Positions 58,874 through 64,000 of a stretch of 64,000 nt of DNA are shown here, piece by piece (position 1 is the first letter of the stretch; every line of letters begins with the position of its first letter). The DNA is taken from the NCBI GenBank assembly GCA_000302695.1, contig AMFN01000003.1, positions 248,001-312,000 of the forward strand. Direction: 5' to 3'. The translations under genes and the position numbers were made by a program. The notes under the pieces are model-generated. The model saw only the letters and a list, made by a program, of their open reading frames with translations, had not been told where the DNA came from and made no database searches. The DNA comes from Enterobacteriaceae bacterium LSJC7. GTDB lineage: Bacteria > Pseudomonadota > Gammaproteobacteria > Enterobacterales > Enterobacteriaceae.

Positions 58874-60022
58874 ATGAGTTCATCGTGTATAGAAGAAGCC
58901 AGCATACGGGGTAACGAGTGGTACCGGATTGTTAACGAGATGCTCGCCCGCGCGGGTATTGAGATAAACGGCTCTGCACCCGGCGATATTCAGGTTAAAC
59001 ATCCCGATTTTTTTAAACGCGTTCTCCAGCAAGGCTCACTGGGACTTGGGGAAAGCTATATGGATGGCTGGTGGGAATGCGAACGTCTGGATGTTTTTTT
59101 CAATAAAATTTTGCGCGCCGGACTGGAAAAGCAGCTTCCGCAGAATATGAAAGATCTCCTGCGCATCGCCACTGCCCGCCTGATGAACCTGCAAACCCGA
59201 AAGCGTGCCTGGGTCGTTGGCAAAGAACATTATGACCTCGGTAACGATCTATTCAGCCGCATGCTGGACCCATTTATGCAATATTCCTGCGGCTACTGGA
59301 AAGAAGCCAGAGACCTGGTTGACGCCCAACAGTCGAAGCTCAAAATGATTTGCGACAAGCTACAACTGGCGCCCGGCATGCGGCTGCTGGATATCGGCTG
59401 CGGCTGGGGCGGGCTGGCAGAATACGCCGCTCGTCACTACGGTGTCTCGGTTTACGGCGTGACTATCTCCGCTGAGCAGCAAAAAATGGCACAGACGCGC
59501 TGTGAAGGTCTTGATGTCACCATTGTATTGCAGGACTACCGGGATCTGGACGAACAGTTTGATCGTATTGTCTCTGTTGGCATGTTTGAACACGTTGGGC
59601 CTAAAAACTACCGTACCTATTTTTCTGTGGTGGATCGCAATCTTAAACCCGATGGGATCTTCCTGCTGCACACCATTGGCTCTAACAAAACGAATAATAA
59701 CGTCGACCCGTGGATTAATAAGTACATCTTTCCCAACGGCTGCCTGCCTTCCGTTAAGCACATCGCCGATGTCAGTGAAGGACGCTTCGTGATGGAAGAC
59801 TGGCACAACTTCGGCGCCGACTACGATAAAACGCTGATGGCCTGGCACACCCGTTTTCTTAACGCCTGGCCTGAGATTGCGGATAATTACAGTGAGCGTT
59901 TTAAGCGTATGTTCTCTTACTACCTCAATGCCTGTGCAGGCGCGTTTCGCGCTCGCGATATTCAGCTCTGGCAGGTGGTGTTCAGCCGTGGTATCGAAAA
60001 CGGCCTGCGCGTGCCGCACTAG
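58874..60022 (+). CDS. cfa: Cyclopropane-fatty-acyl-phospholipid synthase
   Basis: Peripheral membrane methyltransferase that uses S-adenosylmethionine to convert cis double bonds of membrane phospholipids to cyclopropanes, raising acid tolerance in stationary phase. The 382-residue product equals E. coli Cfa. The SAM motif is LLDIGCGWGGLAEYAA (about 171-186). Active-site segments are GKEHYDLGNDLFSRMLD (about 116-132) and SVGMFEHVGPKNY. The ATG at 58874 gives MSSSCIEE, the family start. A long leader (about 220 nt) precedes it, as in E. coli. Confidence 0.97.
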   Translation: MSSSCIEEASIRGNEWYRIVNEMLARAGIEINGSAPGDIQVKHPDFFKRVLQQGSLGLGESYMDGWWECERLDVFFNKILRAGLEKQLPQNMKDLLRIATARLMNLQTRKRAWVVGKEHYDLGNDLFSRMLDPFMQYSCGYWKEARDLVDAQQSKLKMICDKLQLAPGMRLLDIGCGWGGLAEYAARHYGVSVYGVTISAEQQKMAQTRCEGLDVTIVLQDYRDLDEQFDRIVSVGMFEHVGPKNYRTYFSVVDRNLKPDGIFLLHTIGSNKTNNNVDPWINKYIFPNGCLPSVKHIADVSEGRFVMEDWHNFGADYDKTLMAWHTRFLNAWPEIADNYSERFKRMFSYYLNACAGAFRARDIQLWQVVFSRGIENGLRVPH

Positions 60023-60023
60023 T

Positions 60024-60052
60024 AAAAAAGCCCCGGTTTTCCGGGGCTTTTG
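60024..60052. terminator. Bidirectional terminator cfa / ribC
   Basis: AAAGCCCCGG-TTTT-CCGGGGCTTT with flanking A and T runs lies between convergent cfa and ribC. Confidence 0.9.
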
Positions 60053-60070
60053 TTAATCCTGCCAGGGATG

Positions 60071-60715
60071 TTATTCCTGTGTTTTTTGCGCAATCTGCGC
60101 CATTGCCTCGCGCTTTTCCAGCACACGCTCAACGGTATCAACAATCGCCTGAGTCTGCGGGTCGATTTCAATATTAACGCGCTGGCCCAGCTTTTTGCTG
60201 CCAAGTGTGGTGCGCTGTAGCGTTTCCGGGATCAAATGCACGCAAAAACGGGTAGGCGTGACCTCACCAACCGTGAGACTGATACCGTCAATGCCAATAA
60301 AACCTTTATACAGCACATATTTCATCAGCTCAGGATCGGCAGGTTTAAACCATATCTGGCGATTATGTTCTGAGGTCAAAATTTTAACGATTTCTGCGCT
60401 GGTCATAATATGGCCGGACATCAGATGGCCGCCAATTTCATCGCCAAATTTTGCCGCACGCTCAATATTGACCACATCACCCGGCTTCAGCTCACCCAGA
60501 TTAGTAATACGTAACGTCTCTTTCATTAAGTCAAAGCTAACATAATTACCCTGAATCGCGGTGACAGTCAGACAGCAGCCGTTGTGGGCAACAGAAGCAC
60601 CGGTTTCAATCCCGGGCAATAACGCATCTGCCAGCTGGATAACGTGGGTACGAAAATTGGGGTGTTCGTCTATAGAAACGACGGGCGCCGTTCCCTGTAC
60701 AATACCAGTAAACAT
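60071..60715 (-). CDS. ribC: Riboflavin synthase (alpha chain)
   Basis: Trimeric enzyme that dismutates two 6,7-dimethyl-8-ribityllumazine molecules to riboflavin; also named ribE in some systems. The 214-residue product has two homologous lumazine-binding barrels. The first starts [12 protein letters not shown], with [13 protein letters not shown] at about 40; the second has [15 protein letters not shown] at about 138, then [12 protein letters not shown]. Ends in a short helical tail. Divergent from mdtK as in E. coli. Confidence 0.96.
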   Translation of the reverse strand: MFTGIVQGTAPVVSIDEHPNFRTHVIQLADALLPGIETGASVAHNGCCLTVTAIQGNYVSFDLMKETLRITNLGELKPGDVVNIERAAKFGDEIGGHLMSGHIMTSAEIVKILTSEHNRQIWFKPADPELMKYVLYKGFIGIDGISLTVGEVTPTRFCVHLIPETLQRTTLGSKKLGQRVNIEIDPQTQAIVDTVERVLEKREAMAQIAQKTQE

Positions 60716-60937
60716 AGTGACTCCTGCATGCCGCCAGAGCGGTTTAAAACATTATTCACGCAAGATAACAGTTGGAAAAAAAGGTTGCCAGTCGCAAAGC
60801 GCCGCCCGGCATTATTTCTCTGGCTTAATCGACCGCTGACGCTACAATAATCTGGCAATTCCCCCATTTTTCTTTTTGCTGCCATTACAGGGCGGCTTTT
60901 GTGTTTCTCAAATAACAACAATACTAAAGGTATTTAC

Positions 60938-62311
60938 GTGCAGAAGTATGTCATCGAAGCGCGTCAGCTACTGGCGCTGGCGATTCCGGTTATCCTCGCG
61001 CAGGTCGCACAAACCGCAATGGGTTTTGTCGATACCGTCATGGCGGGCGGCTATAGCGCAACCGACATGGCGGCCGTCGCTATCGGCACCTCTATCTGGC
61101 TTCCTGCCATTTTGTTTGGTCACGGCCTGCTGCTGGCCCTCACGCCGATAGTCGCCCAGCTCAACGGCTCCGGGCGTCGTGACCGCGTAGCGACCCACGT
61201 GCGCCAGGGGTTCTGGCTCGCGGGCGTTGTCAGCGTCATCATTATGATTGTGCTGTGGAACGCCGGATACATTATTCGCGGCATGCACAACATCGACCCT
61301 AAACTTGCCGATATCGCCGTAGGTTACCTGCGCGCTCTGCTGTGGGGCGCTCCCGGCTACCTGTTTTTCCAGGTCGCCCGTAACCAGTGCGAGGGATTAG
61401 CCAAAACTAAACCCGGCATGGTGATGGGTTTTATTGGCCTGTTGGTGAATATTCCGGTCAACTACGTGCTGATCTATGGTCATTTCGGTATGCCCGAACT
61501 GGGTGGCGTCGGCTGTGGTGTTGCCACCGCCGCGGTGTACTGGGTGATGTTTGCCTGTATGCTGGCATGGATTAAGCGTGCACGCTCTATGCGCGATATC
61601 CGTAACGATACCCGCTTTGGTAAACCAGATCGTGCAATGATACTGCGCCTGACCCAACTCGGGCTGCCGATTGCCCTGGCGCTGTTTTTTGAAGTGACGC
61701 TGTTTGCCGTGGTCGCACTGCTGGTTTCCCCGCTGGGCATTGTCGATGTCGCCGGGCACCAGATTGCGCTCAACTTCAGCTCGCTGATGTTTGTACTGCC
61801 GCTTTCGCTGGGCGCTGCCGTTACGATTCGCGTTGGTTTTCGCCTGGGCCAGGGTGCCACGCTTGATGCACGCACTTCGGCCTGGACCGGTATTGGCGTG
61901 GGCGTCTGTCTTGCGACCTTCACCGCCCTCTTCACTGTTATCATGCGCGAGCCCATCGCCCTTTTGTACAACGACAACCCTGAAGTGGTGACGCTTGCCT
62001 CACAGCTCATGTTGCTGGCAGCGGTGTATCAGATTTCTGATTCCATTCAGGTCATTGGCAGCGGCGTGCTGCGTGGCTATAAAGACACCCGCTCCATCTT
62101 TTTTATTACCTTTATTGCTTACTGGATCCTCGGGCTGCCGAGTGGCTACCTGCTGGCGTTAACTGATATCGTTGTGCCTCGCATGGGGCCTGCCGGTTTC
62201 TGGACCGGATTTATTATTGGCCTGACCTCTGCGGCGATTATGATGGTGCTGCGCATTCGCTGGCTTCAGCGTCAACCTTCAGCACTGATTCTCCAGCGCG
62301 CTGCACGCTAA
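60938..62311 (+). CDS. mdtK: MdtK (NorM), MATE multidrug efflux pump
   Basis: Cation-coupled MATE-family exporter of fluoroquinolones, cationic dyes and others in the inner membrane. The start is GTG at 60938 ([20 protein letters not shown]) after AAAGG, giving 457 residues, the E. coli length. Twelve hydrophobic segments are arranged in two homologous halves (about 10-225 and 240-450). Conserved segments are [20 protein letters not shown] and [13 protein letters not shown]. The upstream region has a possible -10 TACAAT at 60843-60848. Confidence 0.96.
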   Translation: MQKYVIEARQLLALAIPVILAQVAQTAMGFVDTVMAGGYSATDMAAVAIGTSIWLPAILFGHGLLLALTPIVAQLNGSGRRDRVATHVRQGFWLAGVVSVIIMIVLWNAGYIIRGMHNIDPKLADIAVGYLRALLWGAPGYLFFQVARNQCEGLAKTKPGMVMGFIGLLVNIPVNYVLIYGHFGMPELGGVGCGVATAAVYWVMFACMLAWIKRARSMRDIRNDTRFGKPDRAMILRLTQLGLPIALALFFEVTLFAVVALLVSPLGIVDVAGHQIALNFSSLMFVLPLSLGAAVTIRVGFRLGQGATLDARTSAWTGIGVGVCLATFTALFTVIMREPIALLYNDNPEVVTLASQLMLLAAVYQISDSIQVIGSGVLRGYKDTRSIFFITFIAYWILGLPSGYLLALTDIVVPRMGPAGFWTGFIIGLTSAAIMMVLRIRWLQRQPSALILQRAAR

Positions 62312-62320
62312 TTCACCAAC

Positions 62321-62345
62321 GGCCTCCCGCGGGCGGCCATTTTTA
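62321..62345 (+). terminator. mdtK terminator
   Basis: GGCC ... GGCC with an inner self-complementary CCGCGG, followed by ATTTTTA, begins nine bases after the mdtK stop. Confidence 0.55.
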
Positions 62346-62407
62346 CAGCAGTCTGCGCAGATGCGCAGCAATCGTGTGAAATAAGAAAGAAAATTGCTAC
62401 TTAGCTC

Positions 62408-62436
62408 TTGCCAGCACCCGGTGCTGCCGTTAATAT
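62408..62436 (+). promoter_or_regulatory. tRNA-Val promoter
   Basis: TTGCCA (62408-62413) and TAATAT (62431-62436) are 17 bp apart, followed by the GC-rich discriminator CGTCCCCGCTG typical of stringently controlled stable RNA promoters. It lies 27 bp before the first tRNA. Confidence 0.65.
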
Positions 62437-62463
62437 TCGTCCCCGCTGTCACCCACAGCCATT

Positions 62464-62540
62464 GCGTTCATAGCTCAGTTGGTTAGAGCACCACCTTGAC
62501 ATGGTGGGGGTCGTTGGTTCGAGTCCAATTGAACGCACCA
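62464..62540 (+). tRNA. valV: tRNA-Val(GAC), first copy
   Basis: A 77-nt cloverleaf with encoded CCA. The acceptor stem GCGTTCA pairs with TGAACGC, the D-loop AGCTCAGTTGGTTAGAGC is intact, the anticodon GAC is at 62498-62500 and the T-loop is GGTTCGAGTCC. It matches the E. coli valV type and lies after mdtK as in E. coli. Confidence 0.97.
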
Positions 62541-62544
62541 TAGT

Positions 62545-62621
62545 GCGTCCGTAGCTCAGTTGGTTAGAGCACCACCTTGACATGGTGGGGGTCGGTGGTT
62601 CGAGTCCACTCGGACGCACCA
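62545..62621 (+). tRNA. valW: tRNA-Val(GAC), second copy
   Basis: A second 77-nt tRNA four bases downstream of the first, also with encoded CCA. The acceptor stem is GCGTCCG/CGGACGC and the anticodon GAC is at 62579-62581. It differs from the first copy mainly by compensated changes in the acceptor and T stems. Confidence 0.97.
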
Positions 62622-62640
62622 TTTTCCTGGGTAATCTGCC

Positions 62641-63321
62641 TTATCTCCCCTGATTAAACGCACCACCGCCTGGTGGCAGCAGTATCACACCCATTTCGTC
62701 TGCCAGTTTCTCTATATGGTCTAACAGCACATCGCTGGTTATCAGCGAAGACGAGGCTATTTCAATGCGCAATCCCTGCACCGTCACGCGATCGCCAAAT
62801 AACATCAGTGCCTGCCCGCCATGCTGTCGAGACGACCAGCAAATGCCGTGCGCCTGCGGATTATCCCGCCACAGCGCCTGCGCCCAATAGCGGGTAAATA
62901 CATAATCACTCGCTTCGCTGTCCAACAGCTGCTGGCGCCTTACACCTAACCGGCGTAGCGTCATTGGCGTGAGTGCCACAAGCGTCAACGGATGCAGAGG
63001 AACCAGCCGGGAGTACACCAACCCGGCGATTTTGGCCATATCAAAAGGAGTGCCGTTGCTGTGGTACGGCAGGTCGTGAAATAACGTTTCCATAAGGGCA
63101 ACGTCGATTGATGCGCCGCCGTAAAGCGTCGGGACGGCATTACCCGCAGGGTTCAACAAGGGGCTAAAGCGGGCTGAGCCAAAACCCGGATTAAACTGCA
63201 GCGCGCTAAAGCGCCGGGAATGGATGCGATGAATGGCGCGTTCTGCCACCCAGAGGCCGGTTTTGACCCGCACATCCGGTCCAGGTAGCGGCACTGGCGC
63301 TGGCGCTACGTCATCAGCCAT
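62641..63321 (-). CDS. RES-domain toxin of a type II toxin-antitoxin system
   Basis: A 226-residue protein with the RES domain, an ADP-ribosyltransferase-like fold; characterised RES toxins degrade NAD+. Pattern residues are visible: the conserved Arg and Ser region in FGSARFSPLLNPAGNAVPTL (about 46-65), then LYGGASIDVALMETLFHD with a conserved Tyr/Glu arrangement (about 65-82). A Ser-rich C-terminal part follows (GICWSSRQHGGQALMLFGDR, about 157-176). The ATG at 63319-63321 overlaps the upstream antitoxin end by 8 bp. It lies 19 bp beyond the second tRNA-Val, on the opposite strand. Confidence 0.82.
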   Translation of the reverse strand: MADDVAPAPVPLPGPDVRVKTGLWVAERAIHRIHSRRFSALQFNPGFGSARFSPLLNPAGNAVPTLYGGASIDVALMETLFHDLPYHSNGTPFDMAKIAGLVYSRLVPLHPLTLVALTPMTLRRLGVRRQQLLDSEASDYVFTRYWAQALWRDNPQAHGICWSSRQHGGQALMLFGDRVTVQGLRIEIASSSLITSDVLLDHIEKLADEMGVILLPPGGGAFNQGR

Positions 63322-63964
63322 GTACTGGTCCCTGTAACTCCTGTTCTGCGGCCGCCAGGACGGCGTCGGGCTCTGAAGCCAACACATCTTTCGGCTTTCT
63401 GCCGCCCAGCCAGCCGTTATCTGACCCTAACCACACCGCCATTCCCCAGGGGGTTTTACGCTCACCAAAAAGCGCAAGCAGCTGCCCTATCACCGGCAAC
63501 GGGGTGCTACCTTCATCAAGCGCGTAAGCAGGATAGTAATCACGCCCATTCACCGGCACAGCAAAAATGCGTTTCTTTGCCTTCCAGCGGTTAGGTCCCG
63601 CGCTGGGGTTAGATGCCGCAAGACCTGCGCGCTCAGACACATCCCGCGCGGTCAACCATTCTGCCTCGCTGAAAATACGCTGATTAAGCTGCGCCAGGCG
63701 CGCCTGCTGTGCAGGTGCAGTAACCCGCTGCATCGCCGGCTCAGGGACATCAGCAAGCGAGACGGTAAGGCGCAGTGCACTTTCCACAGCCAACGCAAAT
63801 GCCCGCGAATCAACAAACGCGTCGTATTGCTGGGGCACTTCCATCACCAGATAATGACGCTCTTTTTTGGCATGCATCGCTGTCAACTCCGAGCCGCTGA
63901 GCGTTGAAAACTTAAGCTCCTGGCCCTCAGGATAGCGATGACCTGATTTGCGTTTATCGCCCAT
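63314..63964 (-). CDS. Antitoxin partner of the RES toxin (MbcA/ParS/Xre-type C-terminus)
   Basis: A 216-residue protein encoded directly upstream of and overlapping the RES toxin gene. The C-terminal third resembles the DUF2384 toxin-binding domain (GMAVWLGSDNGWLGGRKPKD). The middle has a possible DNA-binding region (EAEWLTARDVSERAGL, about 101-116). The N-terminal part is of unrecognised type and longer than in typical Xre antitoxins. GGAGG lies six bases upstream of the ATG at 63962-63964. The promoter must lie at or beyond the window edge. Confidence 0.75.
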   Translation of the reverse strand: MGDKRKSGHRYPEGQELKFSTLSGSELTAMHAKKERHYLVMEVPQQYDAFVDSRAFALAVESALRLTVSLADVPEPAMQRVTAPAQQARLAQLNQRIFSEAEWLTARDVSERAGLAASNPSAGPNRWKAKKRIFAVPVNGRDYYPAYALDEGSTPLPVIGQLLALFGERKTPWGMAVWLGSDNGWLGGRKPKDVLASEPDAVLAAAEQELQGPVHG

Positions 63965-64000
63965 TGGACACCTCCACGCAAGTGATATGGGTTATATTCA

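Noticed and set aside
62622-62640. Repeat of the tRNA-Val 3' end as an attachment site
   Set aside because: Only 19 bp lie between the tRNA and the toxin gene and no second copy of the tRNA 3' end was seen within the window.

Overview
The window is chromosomal DNA from a member of the Enterobacteriaceae. Gene after gene matches the Escherichia coli / Salmonella fumC-to-mdtK segment in sequence, length and order, while the DNA is visibly more GC-rich than E. coli. That suggests an Enterobacter-, Kosakonia- or Cedecea-like genus, but the genus cannot be fixed from this window alone.

Layout. 1-4250: fumC (cut by the window edge) and fumA on the minus strand, divergent from manA. 4428-10026: ydgA, then malI divergent from malX-malY with two MalI operators; the uid genes and hdhA found here in E. 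coli are absent. 10027-10780: a long gene-free stretch with two opposed terminators and a candidate small RNA. 10781-14383: add, a YfeH-like transporter not found here in E. coli, ydgJ and cnu; blr is missing. 14537-17341: an AT-rich inserted gene for a classical autotransporter. 18012-25174: ydgK, the complete rsxABCDGE electron-transport operon and nth, with an array of near-identical 144-bp repeats in rsxC. 25710-33094: a complete arnBCADTEF operon for aminoarabinose modification of lipid A, placed between nth and dtpA and preceded by a PmrA-box-like site. 33651-41975: dtpA, gstA, pdxY, tyrS, pdxH, mliC, anmK, slyB, slyA. 42155-47083: the ydhIJK efflux set behind a perfect SlyA box, sodC, ydhF, ydhL. 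47236-48864: an inserted EptA-type phosphoethanolamine transferase gene. 48942-52353: nemR-nemA with two NemR-type boxes, gloA, rnt, grxD; lhr is absent. 52635-60022: mepH, ydhP, ynhF, purR with two PurR operators, the ydhB (punR)/ydhC (punC) pair and cfa; sodB is absent. 60071-62621: ribC, mdtK and two tRNA-Val(GAC) genes. 62641-63964: a RES-domain toxin with its antitoxin directly beyond the tRNAs.

Together the core genes cover fumarate metabolism, maltose/PTS control, electron transfer, vitamin B6 and riboflavin synthesis, electrophile detoxification and purine control. The accessory additions mostly concern the cell surface: arn operon, EptA-like enzyme, autotransporter. The two lipid A systems make dual modification of lipid A, and hence cationic peptide tolerance, the strongest functional theme. 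I saw no insertion sequences, prophage or CRISPR array. The less explained signals are the candidate small RNA at 10193-10338, the small ORF overlapping ynhF, the hairpin in the slyB leader and the repeated motifs upstream of the autotransporter.
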